This document shows positions 51,039-59,885 of a stretch of 64,000 bases of DNA, one piece after another (the stretch's first letter is position 1; the number at the start of each line of letters is the position of its first letter). The DNA is taken from the NCBI GenBank assembly GCA_964519955.1, contig CAZFLM010000016.1, positions 1-64,000 of the forward strand, in the 5' to 3' direction. A program made the translations under genes and the position numbers. The stretch is from CAZFLM01 sp964519955. GTDB taxonomy: Bacteria > Armatimonadota > Chthonomonadetes > Chthonomonadales > CAJBBX01. The notes under the pieces are model-generated. The model was not told where the DNA came from. It saw only the letters and a program-made list of their open reading frames with translations, and did no database searches.

Positions 51039-51416
51039 GTGGAGAGCAGTGTTCGGGAGCGAGCGGTCATCCTATTCGGCGCTTTGGCGCACGACACGCG
51101 CCTCCGCATCCTCGAGTTGCTGCTCGACGGTGAGCGGACCGTCAACGACGTAGCCGCGACGCTCGGGCTCCAACAGACGACGGCCTCGCAGCACCTGCGA
51201 GTGCTCACGAGCGCGGGCATCCTCGCCGTCGAACAGCGCCGCTCGTCGCGCTATTACCGGCTGCGGGGGCCGCGCGTTCCCCGCGTGATGGGCCTCATCG
51301 AGGAGTTCTGCCAGGTCCACGGGCTGTACGGTGCTGCGGGCGGCCCGTCGCCCAAGCCGCCGGCGCAGGCCGACGACAGGCAGCATCCGGCCGCCATGCC
51401 CCCCGACGAAGCGTGA
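51039..51416 (+). CDS. ArsR-family transcriptional regulator
   Basis: 125 residues. Winged helix: LFGALAHDTRLRILELLLDG, then VNDVAATLGLQQTTASQHLR (recognition helix) and AGILAVEQRRSSRYYRL (wing). No metal-binding CXC pair in the alpha-3 helix, so it probably senses something other than arsenic. GTG at 51039 is preceded by GGGGGAG at 7-nt spacing, a better start than 51015. It lies just ahead of the ADP-ribosylglycohydrolase, whose own promoter may be its target. Confidence 0.85.
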   Translation: MESSVRERAVILFGALAHDTRLRILELLLDGERTVNDVAATLGLQQTTASQHLRVLTSAGILAVEQRRSSRYYRLRGPRVPRVMGLIEEFCQVHGLYGAAGGPSPKPPAQADDRQHPAAMPPDEA

Positions 51417-51478
51417 GGAATGGCCGGGCCGCCCGGCTGAGCACCCGCCGTCTCGCCGTCGACCACCTGCTCCTGCCC

Positions 51479-51508
51479 TTGACAACGCCTCCACGTACGC
51501 GCCACTAT
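51479..51508 (+). promoter_or_regulatory. Candidate promoter of the ADP-ribosylglycohydrolase gene
   Basis: TTGACA (51479-51484), 18 bp, then CACTAT (51503-51508). The -35 is perfect and the -10 weak. The leader would be about 45 nt. Confidence 0.4.
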
Positions 51509-51560
51509 CGGCCACGCTCCGGCGCACATGCCGCCGGCCGACCCGCCGTGGAGGAACCCG

Positions 51561-53078
51561 ATGCGACTGCCCGCCGCTCTGACGGCCCTCGCCGCTGTCC
51601 TGCTCATCTGCCAGCCTCGACCCGCCGCCGCCATCTCCAACGCCGACTATGCCGACAAGGTCCAGGGCGCCTGGCTCGGCAAGTGCATCGGCGGCGCCTA
51701 TGGCATGCCCATGGAGGGCTGGCGCTACAACGACATCGCCGCCAAGAACCCGACGCTCGACACCTACCTCTCCTACTTCTCCGGCGCGCAGACCGGCTGG
51801 TCCGGCATCACCCAGGTCGTCCACCTGCCGCGTGACGGGTGGCGCGAGTTCGTGGTGGAGACCAGGGCGCCCGAGTTCGATCCCGCCGACACGTTCGTGG
51901 TGCCCATCGTCGGCATGAGCCTGGAATACAGCACCGCGCCGGGCACCTGGGAGCTGCGCAAGCTGGAGGTCGTCGGCTCCACCGTCGCCATCCCCTTCGA
52001 TGGCGATGCCTGGCAGACCGGCAGCGCGGCCTACTGGAAGGACGGCGTCGTGCGGTTCGACTTCGCCGGCGAGCGCGCCTGGCTGCGCCTGAAGCAGGAG
52101 CTGGCCCGCAAGCTGTCCGTTAAGCCGGGCGCCGCCCTGAAGCTGCGGTTCGAGGCGCGCTGCCTGGCCGGCGACGACCGCCTCGGCTTCGCCTACGACA
52201 CGCGCTCCGCCAGGCCGCAGAAGGGCTTCGGGCCGGACGATGACACGAGCTACCAGATCGTCGGCCTCGTCTCGCTGGAGAAGTACGGCCCGGACCTTTC
52301 ATGCAAGCAGATCGGCAAGGAGTGGTGCGCTCTGCTCCCCGAGATCAGCAACACCCTCGCGGAGGGCCTCTCCCTGGAGTTGATGCGCAAGGGCATCGAG
52401 CCCCCGGCCTCGGGCGAGCACAAGATCGGCGACGCCATCGGCGGGCAGATGAAGGGGGAGATCTGGGGCCTCGTGTGTCCCGGACGCCCGGACCTGGCCG
52501 CCGAGTACGCCCGCCGCGACGGCGTCGTCGCCCACCGCGCCAACGGGGTGTACGGCGAGCAGTTCGTCGCCGCCATGATCAGCGCCTCGTTCAAGGAGCC
52601 GAACGTCCGCAAGCTCATCGACATCGGCCTGAAGCACGTGCCGGCCGACTCCGAGTACGCCACCGCCGTGCGCCTCGCCATCGACCTGACCGACCGCAAG
52701 GTGGACCGCATGGAGGCGATGCGCCAGATCGTGACGCGCTGGCCCGGCATCTGCGACCCGGTCTACGCCGAGGCGGCCATCGTCACCCTCGCGCTGCTGC
52801 ACGGCGACGGCGACTTCGCCAAGACGATCCGCTTCGCCGCCTCCTGCGGCAACGACACGGACTGCAACACCGCCACCGTCGGCGCGCTGGTGGGCTGCAT
52901 CCTGGGCGCCAAGCGCATCCCCGCCGAGTGGACCGACCCCATCGGCGACACGTTCCGCTGCTTCGTGAAGGGCTACGAGAACTGGAAGATCACCGACCTC
53001 TCCGCCCGCATCGTCGCCGCAGGCAAGAAGGTGATGAAGCACCACGGGGAGGGGCTGCGGTTCAGCACGGAGTTGTGA
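51561..53078 (+). CDS. Exported ADP-ribosylglycohydrolase-family protein with an inserted domain
   Basis: 505 residues. Signal peptide MRLPAALTALAAVLLICQ, cleaved near AAA. The ARH fold begins with YADKVQGAWLGKCIGGAYG. It is then interrupted by about 140 residues that look like a beta-sandwich (WREFVVETRAPEFDPADTFV, GTWELRKLEVVGSTVAIPF). The fold resumes at FGPDDDTSYQIVGL (metal-binding Asp run). The second metal site is CGNDTDCNTATVGALVGC. The first site reads GGAYG instead of the classical GDAxG, as in a known subgroup. GGAGG lies 6 nt before the ATG. Periplasmic or extracellular; the substrate is unlikely to be ADP-ribosyl protein. Confidence 0.88.
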   Translation: MRLPAALTALAAVLLICQPRPAAAISNADYADKVQGAWLGKCIGGAYGMPMEGWRYNDIAAKNPTLDTYLSYFSGAQTGWSGITQVVHLPRDGWREFVVETRAPEFDPADTFVVPIVGMSLEYSTAPGTWELRKLEVVGSTVAIPFDGDAWQTGSAAYWKDGVVRFDFAGERAWLRLKQELARKLSVKPGAALKLRFEARCLAGDDRLGFAYDTRSARPQKGFGPDDDTSYQIVGLVSLEKYGPDLSCKQIGKEWCALLPEISNTLAEGLSLELMRKGIEPPASGEHKIGDAIGGQMKGEIWGLVCPGRPDLAAEYARRDGVVAHRANGVYGEQFVAAMISASFKEPNVRKLIDIGLKHVPADSEYATAVRLAIDLTDRKVDRMEAMRQIVTRWPGICDPVYAEAAIVTLALLHGDGDFAKTIRFAASCGNDTDCNTATVGALVGCILGAKRIPAEWTDPIGDTFRCFVKGYENWKITDLSARIVAAGKKVMKHHGEGLRFSTEL

Positions 53079-53218
53079 GCGCGGGAGAACGCAGAAGCCA
53101 GAAGTCAGAGCCAGAGGAACGGCCTGACCCCGCGGCGTCCCGAGGCGCGACAGTGACGGAGCGCGTGGTCATGGGCGATCCCGCCCCCTCTCCTTCGTAA
53201 GGCGAGGGGAGACAGGCG

Positions 53219-53251
53219 TTCGGGCCAGGCGCCTATCAGACCTGGCCCGAA
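53219..53251 (-). terminator. Hairpin after the 55-aa ORF
   Basis: TTCGGGCCAGG / CCTGGCCCGAA is a perfect 11-bp stem with an 11-nt loop. It begins 25 nt past the stop of the minus-strand 55-aa ORF. It lacks a clean U-tract. Confidence 0.6.
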
Positions 53252-53276
53252 CGCGAGGAGAACACTCTGCGCATCG

Positions 53277-53444
53277 TTAGGCCGCCAGCGGGAGCTCGTC
53301 CTCCAGCGCCATCGCTACGGTCAGCACGGGCAGCGTGACGAGCAGCGTCTCCTGCCCGGTGAGCGTACTGACGAAGCGGCACGCCGCCGCGTAGTACCCC
53401 GCCGTGACGGTGACGGTCGTCGTCAGCGAGAGCTTCAGCTTCAT
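53277..53444 (-). CDS. Small 55-aa protein at the island edge
   Basis: The protein runs from MKLKLSLTTTVTVTAGYY to a tail ending LEDELPLAA. It has a very strong RBS (AGGAGGAG, 7 nt before the ATG). The middle, GYYAAACRFVSTLTGQETL, matches the C-terminal segment GVYACAYRFVRAATGQATL of the 218-aa protein at 62077 (12 of 19 identical by eye). It is either a small independent protein, a peptide precursor with one Cys, or a trimmed relative of that protein. Confidence 0.65.
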   Translation of the reverse strand: MKLKLSLTTTVTVTAGYYAAACRFVSTLTGQETLLVTLPVLTVAMALEDELPLAA

Positions 53445-53635
53445 CTGCCGTCTCCTCCTGAGCTGTCGGTAGTAGCAGCGAGTGAGGATACCTGCAGGAA
53501 GATGTCGACAGCATCGGACACGGCACGTCCGGTCGTTCGGGGGGCTTGGTGGGAAGTTGCGCCAGATGGTACTACTCGCCGTCGTCCTCCGCCCACTCGT
53601 CGGTGGCCGCCAGCGCCTCGCGCAGCTCCGGCTGC

Positions 53636-53807
53636 GGCCACCATCACGGCGAACCTGCGGTACCCGGAGTGGACGCAGGTGGTCATGAACCCGCGGCGAT
53701 GTGAGGCGCTGCTGAACCGCCTGGTGGATCGCGCATGCACCATCGAGACGGGCAGCGAGTCCTGTCGCTACCGACGCACACTGGAGGACGGGAAGCGCAG
53801 TAAGTAG
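53636..53807 (+). pseudogene. IS21-type istB remnant (C-terminal tail)
   Basis: The segment TITANLRYPEWTQVV, then CEALLNRLVDRACTIETGSE and SCRYRR matches the end of IstB helper ATPases (family form ITSNLPFSEW...LLDRLxHxxxxxxxxGESYR). No Walker motifs or transposase remain upstream, so this is a decayed 3' fragment. It marks one edge of the radical SAM island. Confidence 0.75.
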
Positions 53808-53873
53808 ACAGAAGAGCGGTGGGCCACATCCTGGGCACCAAGCGGCGATGGCTGAGCGCTGCGAGCGGGTCGG

Positions 53874-56192
53874 TCAGACGTAGGGCGCTATGAGGACGGG
53901 TATCTCTTTCGCCCAGGTCCGAGCGAAGAGCCCGAAGTTCTCGGTCTCGTGGGCATGTCGGCCGGGCGTCATAGAGCAGTGATGGTACAGCACGCTCTGG
54001 GCACAGTAGACGGAGGATAACCCATGCCGCGCCAGCTTGAGGCATAGGTCTATGTCCTCGTACCCGTTGCGGTACCGCTCGTCGAACCCATCGACCATCT
54101 GGAAGTGGCTTCGGCGCATCAGGATGCATGCTCCGGTCACAGCCGCGACCGGACGCGTCCGAGCGACGGACGGATGATGCGGAGGGAAGTTGGGGCACTT
54201 GTGGTAGGGGGCAAACCCAGTGAACGAGACCCCTGCGTGCTGGATGCCCCTCATGTGCGGGTAGAGCAACTTCGCGCCGACGATGCCGACGCGATCGGAT
54301 CCACTCAGTGACGAGCGCAGAGCGGTCATCCATCCCGGCAGAGGGAGCGTGTCGTTGTTGAGGAACAGCAGCAACCCGGCCCGAGCCGCCCGCGCCCCTG
54401 CGTTGCACGCGACGGCGAAGCCGCGGTTCGTGTCGTGATGGACCACTCGCACGCCCTTGCACGCTGCCAGATACTCACTCGTGCCGTCAGGAGAAGCGTC
54501 ATCAACGACGATCACCTCGTACCGCCCCTCAGTGGCCTCCCTCAGCGCAGCGAGGCATGACGCTGTGTACGACTGCAGCCCGTGTACCGGGATGATCACG
54601 CTGACGTCAGGCTCGAGTTCGACGTCGAACCTCACCGGCGCGGGGCCTGCGCCGGTGGTGACACGCTTGGATCCCCCGGTCTCAGGCGGCGCCGCTACAG
54701 GCTTGGCCGAGGTCCGCGTGACCGCGACGCGGCTGACGCAGAAGTCCGCACCAGGCTCCGGCACGACGCAGATGCGGAAGTCGGCATTGTTGCATCGTCG
54801 GGAGAACAGCCAGTCATCCAGCCGGAACGAGGCCGTGCGCCAGCGTCCAGGCTGCCGCGCGCGCACCCACCGCGTCGCCTTGAAGGCGCCGGGCATCGTC
54901 GGCACGATCAGGCAGTCCTCGTCGGCCGAGTCGTACTCCAGAGCCCAGGAGCACCCGCTCCTGTCGCGGTAGTCGACAGCCACGGTCACTGGCCCGTCGC
55001 ATGAGGACAGGAAGTGGCTGTCGACCTGCACATAGAGGTACAGGTTGTTCATGGGCGACGGCACGAGGCGCACGCACTCGCGGCCGCCTTCCTCGGTGTC
55101 CTCGGTCCGACTATCGAGGTACCCAACTGCCGAGAGCCCGTCCGAGTATCCATGCGCGCCGAGCCGGAGCGTCACGCGCGGTGGTGCCGAAGGGTCGGCG
55201 GCCGCCTCGCGAGCCTGCTTGAGCGCCTCCAGGATGCTCCAGCCCGACTCGCGCACCGCATCGTGGGTCCCCAGGGCCGCCGCCTCGACGATGGCCTCCT
55301 GCCACCTGATGCGGAGGCCCCCGTAGGCCTGCATGAACGCGTTCCCGTTCGGAGGCAGCCCCTGCAACTGGTCCTCGTCCTGCTGAAGCTGGGCCACCTT
55401 GCCGGCCAACTCATCCTCGTCGACGCGCAAGGCCAACTGAGTGCCGATGTCGGTGACCACGATGGTCTCAGGATGCAGCCGATGCAGCCTGACCGACACG
55501 CGGCCGGCCATACGCATCCTGTCGCAGAACGTGGCAATCGTGTGCACGTGGTAGTGGCCGGCACGCGCATGGGGCTCGTAGACGAGGCGGAAGCCGGACC
55601 GACGGTAGCGGCACTCCAGCTCGATGTCGTCGTAAGCCGGCAGCGAGAAGCTCTCGTCGAAGCCGCCGTGCCGCTCGAAGAACGCGCGCTTGACCGAGTG
55701 GTTGCTGCCGTACAGGCGCCCCAGTGGCACGTTCAGCGGATCGAAGCCAGTGAAGCTGCACTGCAAGGAGCAGTCCGGCTCGCCAAGAAACCGCATGAAT
55801 GGGGACTGAGCCAGGTCCGGCGCCCACGCGATGTGCCCTAACACGCCCACGCTGTCCTCGGGGTGGCGTGCATGAGCATCGAGGTGCGCCTCGACCAGGC
55901 CGGGCTCAGCCAGCATGTCGTCGCCGAGGAACAGGAGGAGATCGCCCTGGGCGACATCGGCCGCGCGGTTGCGAGCCGCGTTGGGGCCGGCGTGCACCAG
56001 CTTGATCGTGCGAAGGCGAAGAGGCGAATGCCATTCGGCCAACATGGCCGCCGTACCGTCCGACGAGCCGTCGTCGGCCACGATCACCTCGAACGAGGCG
56101 AGCGGCGCCGTCTGGCACTCCAGCGCGTGAAGCGCACAGCCGAGCAGGTCAGCACGATTGTGGGTGGGGATTATCACACTGGCGCTAGGCAT
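53874..56192 (-). CDS. Two-domain family 2 glycosyltransferase
   Basis: 772 residues. Domain 1 (about 1-250): SASVIIPTHNRADLLGCALH, VIVADDGSSDGTAAML and LLLFLGDDMLAEPGLVEAHL. The middle (about 330-500) is beta-rich (VTLRLGAHGYSDGLSAVGYL, VTVAVDYRDRSGCSWALEY) like a carbohydrate-binding module. Domain 2 (about 520-770): DVSVIIPVHGLQSYTASCLA, VIVVDDASPDGTSEYL and LLLFLNNDTLPLPGW. Both catalytic domains keep the DxD-type motif (GDD, NND). It lies at the end of the radical SAM operon, overlapping the previous gene by 8 bp. Likely adds sugars to the operon product or a surface glycan. Confidence 0.88.
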   Translation of the reverse strand: MPSASVIIPTHNRADLLGCALHALECQTAPLASFEVIVADDGSSDGTAAMLAEWHSPLRLRTIKLVHAGPNAARNRAADVAQGDLLLFLGDDMLAEPGLVEAHLDAHARHPEDSVGVLGHIAWAPDLAQSPFMRFLGEPDCSLQCSFTGFDPLNVPLGRLYGSNHSVKRAFFERHGGFDESFSLPAYDDIELECRYRRSGFRLVYEPHARAGHYHVHTIATFCDRMRMAGRVSVRLHRLHPETIVVTDIGTQLALRVDEDELAGKVAQLQQDEDQLQGLPPNGNAFMQAYGGLRIRWQEAIVEAAALGTHDAVRESGWSILEALKQAREAAADPSAPPRVTLRLGAHGYSDGLSAVGYLDSRTEDTEEGGRECVRLVPSPMNNLYLYVQVDSHFLSSCDGPVTVAVDYRDRSGCSWALEYDSADEDCLIVPTMPGAFKATRWVRARQPGRWRTASFRLDDWLFSRRCNNADFRICVVPEPGADFCVSRVAVTRTSAKPVAAPPETGGSKRVTTGAGPAPVRFDVELEPDVSVIIPVHGLQSYTASCLAALREATEGRYEVIVVDDASPDGTSEYLAACKGVRVVHHDTNRGFAVACNAGARAARAGLLLFLNNDTLPLPGWMTALRSSLSGSDRVGIVGAKLLYPHMRGIQHAGVSFTGFAPYHKCPNFPPHHPSVARTRPVAAVTGACILMRRSHFQMVDGFDERYRNGYEDIDLCLKLARHGLSSVYCAQSVLYHHCSMTPGRHAHETENFGLFARTWAKEIPVLIAPYV

Positions 56193-57828
56193 CACCGTTC
56201 CGTTGTCCCCCCGGGATCTGCGGTAGAGCCACGTCCCGGTTGGCCGGCACTGGCATCACTGCGGGCGACGTGCTGCTGAGCACGGCCCTGCACAACCGCT
56301 CGTGCGCAACCGGGTTGCGGCGCTGCAACTCGAACAAGATGCCGGCGACCAACTCGATGCAGTGGCGGAGCAGCTCGCACTGCGGCCAGTAGGGCATCGT
56401 GTGGTTCCCAGTTCCGAGTACCGACTGGAAGTAGCATCCTCCCCCGCAAAGGTACCGTGCCCAGCAGTCGCGGCACACAGGGTTCTCGTCAACACATGTG
56501 CCCCTTAGGAACTCAGCATGCGCTTCCCGATCGAGGCCTGAGCGAACATCACCGAGACGATGCCGGTCAGACTGGATGAAGCTGTCACATGGATAGATGC
56601 CTCCATCGAAAGCGATACCGAATATGCTCCGCGCAGCCGTGCAACGGTACTGAGCCCGGCCGCCGCGCACCATCTCGATGACGAGCCTCCCGAAGTAGTC
56701 ATGGGCGATGAGCGCGGCGTATATACGATCATCGCCGGTATCGAGGCAGTCCAGCATCCACTCGGCGTACTCGGTGTAGCCCCGTTTGAACGACGCGACC
56801 GTATCGGCGCTGAGGGACCAATCCATTGCGGGATCGTCGCGCACGGGCGTCACAACCACGTGTGGGAACCCTAGCTCGATCAGGTGCTGATACACGCGCT
56901 TTGGATCCGGGTTCCTGGCGGTAAGTACAGCCCCGACGGCCATGGCCCGCAATCCTGTGCACTGGCTGCTCCTGATGCGCGGCAGCCATCGTACGATGCT
57001 CTCGTAGCTTCCCTCGCCCGAGGCCAGCAGGCGCATGGAATCGTGGATGTCCTTAGGTCCATCCAGCGACAACGACATGAGCACGCCGTTCGCCTCGCAA
57101 TGCTGCAGGAACTCCTCCGTGAGGGCGGAGCCGTTGGTGTTGAGGTTCAGCGTCAGCGGCGTACCGGTCTCCTGCGAGACGCTGGCGCAGTAGGCCGCTA
57201 GGTCCTCGTAGCGGTCTAGGGCAAGTAGGGGCTCACCACCAAGAGTGAAGTTCACATAGACGCGGCCGCCTCTCGCCACACGGCGTGTCCCGAACCGGAT
57301 GGCACGAGCCGCAGTCGCGAGGGGCATCAGCCGCGGCGCTTCGTGAGGGTTGGAGCGAGCGCGTGCGTGACGGGAATTGCAGTAGCGACAAGCCATATTG
57401 CATGTGAGAGTCCCGTGCGTCCATAGCTGGATCTCGCGGGGAGCAGGCAGCGACATTGGCGGCGCAGGGGCCTTTGCGTGCGCTTCGGCAAAGGCAACGA
57501 GGTCCGCGCAGACCGAGAGTGCCTCCATCAGGTTGAGTAGTGTGGTCGTCGACGACAGGTCGTAGATGATCCTGGCTGCCTCGGGTTGGCCGGCACCAGC
57601 CAGACGGAGAAGCTCGACCACCAGTTCGCTCGTGCAGAACCGGGCCCCCGACTGTGGCTCCAGACCCAACCAGCACTGCGGCGTTCCGGTACCGCGCGCC
57701 AGCGGGTGCCGGAACATGTGCGGAGCGCTCGCTAACCGCGGAACGGCACCGGTACGGTACCAGGTCCAAAGGGCGGCCTCACACGAGCCAGATAGGGTCT
57801 CGCGCAACCTGCAAGCGATGGGGCCCAT
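56185..57828 (-). CDS. SPASM-domain radical SAM maturase (second)
   Basis: 547 residues. N-terminal 130 residues unassigned (GARFCTSELVVELLRLAGAG may be a peptide-recognition wing). Radical SAM cluster motif CNMACRYC near 150, then VNFTLGGEPLLAL. A full SPASM region follows: CTAARSIFGIAFDGGIYPC, CRDCWARYLCGGGC (CX2CX5CX3C) and a last Cys pair in QCELLRHC. Such enzymes install thioether, C-C or epimer modifications in peptides. ATG at 57828 lies 1 nt after the first enzyme's stop and 9 nt after GGAGGG; the longer frame to 57957 is rejected. Confidence 0.9.
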   Translation of the reverse strand: MGPIACRLRETLSGSCEAALWTWYRTGAVPRLASAPHMFRHPLARGTGTPQCWLGLEPQSGARFCTSELVVELLRLAGAGQPEAARIIYDLSSTTTLLNLMEALSVCADLVAFAEAHAKAPAPPMSLPAPREIQLWTHGTLTCNMACRYCNSRHARARSNPHEAPRLMPLATAARAIRFGTRRVARGGRVYVNFTLGGEPLLALDRYEDLAAYCASVSQETGTPLTLNLNTNGSALTEEFLQHCEANGVLMSLSLDGPKDIHDSMRLLASGEGSYESIVRWLPRIRSSQCTGLRAMAVGAVLTARNPDPKRVYQHLIELGFPHVVVTPVRDDPAMDWSLSADTVASFKRGYTEYAEWMLDCLDTGDDRIYAALIAHDYFGRLVIEMVRGGRAQYRCTAARSIFGIAFDGGIYPCDSFIQSDRHRLGDVRSGLDREAHAEFLRGTCVDENPVCRDCWARYLCGGGCYFQSVLGTGNHTMPYWPQCELLRHCIELVAGILFELQRRNPVAHERLCRAVLSSTSPAVMPVPANRDVALPQIPGGQRNGDA

Positions 57829-57829
57829 G

Positions 57830-59104
57830 TTACCGCGGCCCTCCAGTGCCGCTATCCGAACCTGGCCTCGGTTGCGTGCGGCCTGAGCCCTCACCGCCCG
57901 CACGCTCTTGGCAGGCGTCGCAACTGGCCTGCTCAGCAGTAGCATCGGCCAGTTCACGCCGCAGCCGCGCCATCACGCAGTCAAGAGGAGAAGGAGTGTA
58001 GATGTCGCCGCTCATATGCAACGCGATGGCTGGGCACGGGCCGCAGCAGGCATCACGCAGGTCGCATGAGAAGCACTTGGCACGCCGCTCTGGTGCCGGG
58101 TCGGTCAGGTCGACTCGCGCCGCATGGTTGGTGATGCCCTCATACACGTTCCCCAGCCGAAACCGGTCCCCCATGTTCGGGAACGGGCTAACGAACCGTG
58201 AGCACGGATACAGATCACCCGAGCATGAGACCGCAACGGTGGAGCGGCCGGCCCAGCAGCCCCACAGTCCCACGTACTTGTCACGACCGTCCTCGCTAGG
58301 GGAGTCCACGAGGCTGATTCGGATTGGCGAACCAGTCGCCCGCTCAGACGCACTGAACTGCACCAACTCCCACGTCTGCGCCTCCCACGAGGCCAGGTGC
58401 TCCGGCCCCCAGTGGTCGTCCTGGTTCGGCGCCACGATGAACTGGTTCACACCGCGCTGATGAAGCTCGCGAACGCCGCTGGAGAGCCTGTCCACGGTAT
58501 CGGGGCTTACCGTCACACGGGCACCGATCCAGGGCTGAACCGATCGCAGCAACTCGAAGTTCGCGCCCATGGCGACGTCCCACGAGCCCGCCCCATTAGC
58601 AGTCTTGCGGTGGCGGTCGTGGGCAGTTCGGTCCCCGTCCACGCTGAGGAGATAGTTGAACCCATGCGCCTGGGCGAAGCGCGCGATCTCCTCGGTCATC
58701 ACGGTACCGTTGGTCGTCACCGAATAGCCGACGCGCTTGGCCGCCCTGTCGCCCTGCTCGTCGGCGTACTCGACCACACGCTGGATCAGCCCGAACTCAA
58801 GGAGCGGCTCCCCGCCGATGAAGGTGATCTCCAGATGGTCCCGGTCACGCGACTCTCGCATGAGGTAGTCCACGGCCGCGCGACCTACTTCCCACGACAT
58901 TCGCCTAGACGCGCGCTTGTTGGCCACGAAGCAGTAGTCGCATCGCAAGGTGCAGCGCTCTGTCAGGAACAACTCCATCCGCTCGATGGCCGGAAACTGG
59001 TTGGACACCAGCGTGCCCGCTATGCGACCGCACAGCCTGGCCGCCAGTTGTGGCCCCAACGTGCTCAATTGCATTTGTATGGTCCTAATGGTGTCGATTG
59101 TCAT
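57830..59104 (-). CDS. SPASM-domain radical SAM maturase (first)
   Basis: 424 residues. CTLRCDYC motif near 52 (CX3CX2C), ITFIGGEPLLEF and YSVTTNGTVMT. SPASM: CWAGRSTVAVSCSGDLYPC, CFSCDLRDACCGPC (CX2CX5CX3C) and PSPLDCVM. The geometry matches sactipeptide/ranthipeptide and anaerobic sulfatase-maturase relatives. No dedicated peptide-recognition domain was seen. The C-terminal 30 residues are low-complexity. Start at 59104 (ATG) or 59074 (ATG); not decided by RBS. Confidence 0.88.
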   Translation of the reverse strand: MTIDTIRTIQMQLSTLGPQLAARLCGRIAGTLVSNQFPAIERMELFLTERCTLRCDYCFVANKRASRRMSWEVGRAAVDYLMRESRDRDHLEITFIGGEPLLEFGLIQRVVEYADEQGDRAAKRVGYSVTTNGTVMTEEIARFAQAHGFNYLLSVDGDRTAHDRHRKTANGAGSWDVAMGANFELLRSVQPWIGARVTVSPDTVDRLSSGVRELHQRGVNQFIVAPNQDDHWGPEHLASWEAQTWELVQFSASERATGSPIRISLVDSPSEDGRDKYVGLWGCWAGRSTVAVSCSGDLYPCSRFVSPFPNMGDRFRLGNVYEGITNHAARVDLTDPAPERRAKCFSCDLRDACCGPCPAIALHMSGDIYTPSPLDCVMARLRRELADATAEQASCDACQERAGGEGSGRTQPRPGSDSGTGGPR

Positions 59105-59143
59105 ACACTGGCCGCTTCGGGATTGGCCGATGATCGGGACCAA

Positions 59144-59803
59144 TCAGCGTCGGCCCGGGGGCTCCCATTTGGCATGGCCATCAACGAACGCATAGTTCGC
59201 GCCGCCGAAGTGCGTCTCGCCGGTGGGACCCTCGGCGGCTGCCGCCTGTCCTTGGTCGCCGATCAGCGGCGCGCGAGTGGGTGGTACAATCACCTCGGGC
59301 GGCACGATCGCGGGCGCACCAGGATGCCAGATCACGAGTCCGTCTACCGACAGGTTCGTGGTCGCACTCCCGAAGCTGCGGAAGTACAGGTAGCTGCTGT
59401 ACTTGTGGTTCTGACCCCAGTAGTCCACATCCTGCCCGGCGAACTGGTCGTCTGGGCAGTACCACACGCGAGCCCGATCTCCCGCGCGTACGTACGGTTG
59501 TAAGCACTCGTTAAGGGCGCGCGGGTCGCAGGGCCCGACGCGGTCAGGGGCGCACCCCCCGCCAGACGGACCGACGCTGGCGGGACTGGTGTTCTCGAAT
59601 GGCGGAAAGTAGCCATCGCTGTCCTGAGCATACATCAGATCAGCCATACCGAGTTGTCGAACATTTGAGAGGCATGCCGTTTGGCGCCCCTTCGCGCGCG
59701 CGCGGGCCATCACAGGGACCAGGATGCCACCGATCACCAGCATGATGCCGACTGCCACAAGCAACTCGACGAGCGTGAAGGCGTACCCCACGCGCGGTTT
59801 CAT
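59144..59803 (-). CDS. Type IV pseudopilin-like protein with H-X9-DG motif
   Basis: 219 residues. Prepilin N-terminus RVGYAFTLVELLVAVGIMLV (cleavage before FTLVELL; Glu5 present), then the hydrophobic stalk. The outer part has CLSNVRQLGMADLMYAQDSD and the terminal motif HFGGANYAFVDG (H-X9-DG) characteristic of pseudopilins in Planctomycetota, Verrucomicrobiota and Armatimonadota. ATG 59803 is chosen because it directly precedes the pilin segment. It lies within the radical SAM operon, between the Cys-rich gene and the first maturase, which is unusual. Confidence 0.85.
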   Translation of the reverse strand: MKPRVGYAFTLVELLVAVGIMLVIGGILVPVMARARAKGRQTACLSNVRQLGMADLMYAQDSDGYFPPFENTSPASVGPSGGGCAPDRVGPCDPRALNECLQPYVRAGDRARVWYCPDDQFAGQDVDYWGQNHKYSSYLYFRSFGSATTNLSVDGLVIWHPGAPAIVPPEVIVPPTRAPLIGDQGQAAAAEGPTGETHFGGANYAFVDGHAKWEPPGRR

Positions 59804-59885
59804 GGGCGCTCTCCCGCTGCCGCTCCCGTCCCCTGATCTGCCAGCGAGGCACGACCGTCGGAGGCGGGAGGCAGAGACGTCTCGA

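Noticed and set aside
57830..57957. Longer N-terminus for the second radical SAM enzyme (start at 57957)
   Set aside because: It would overlap the first enzyme by 128 bp, while an ATG with a strong RBS lies 1 nt after that gene's stop.
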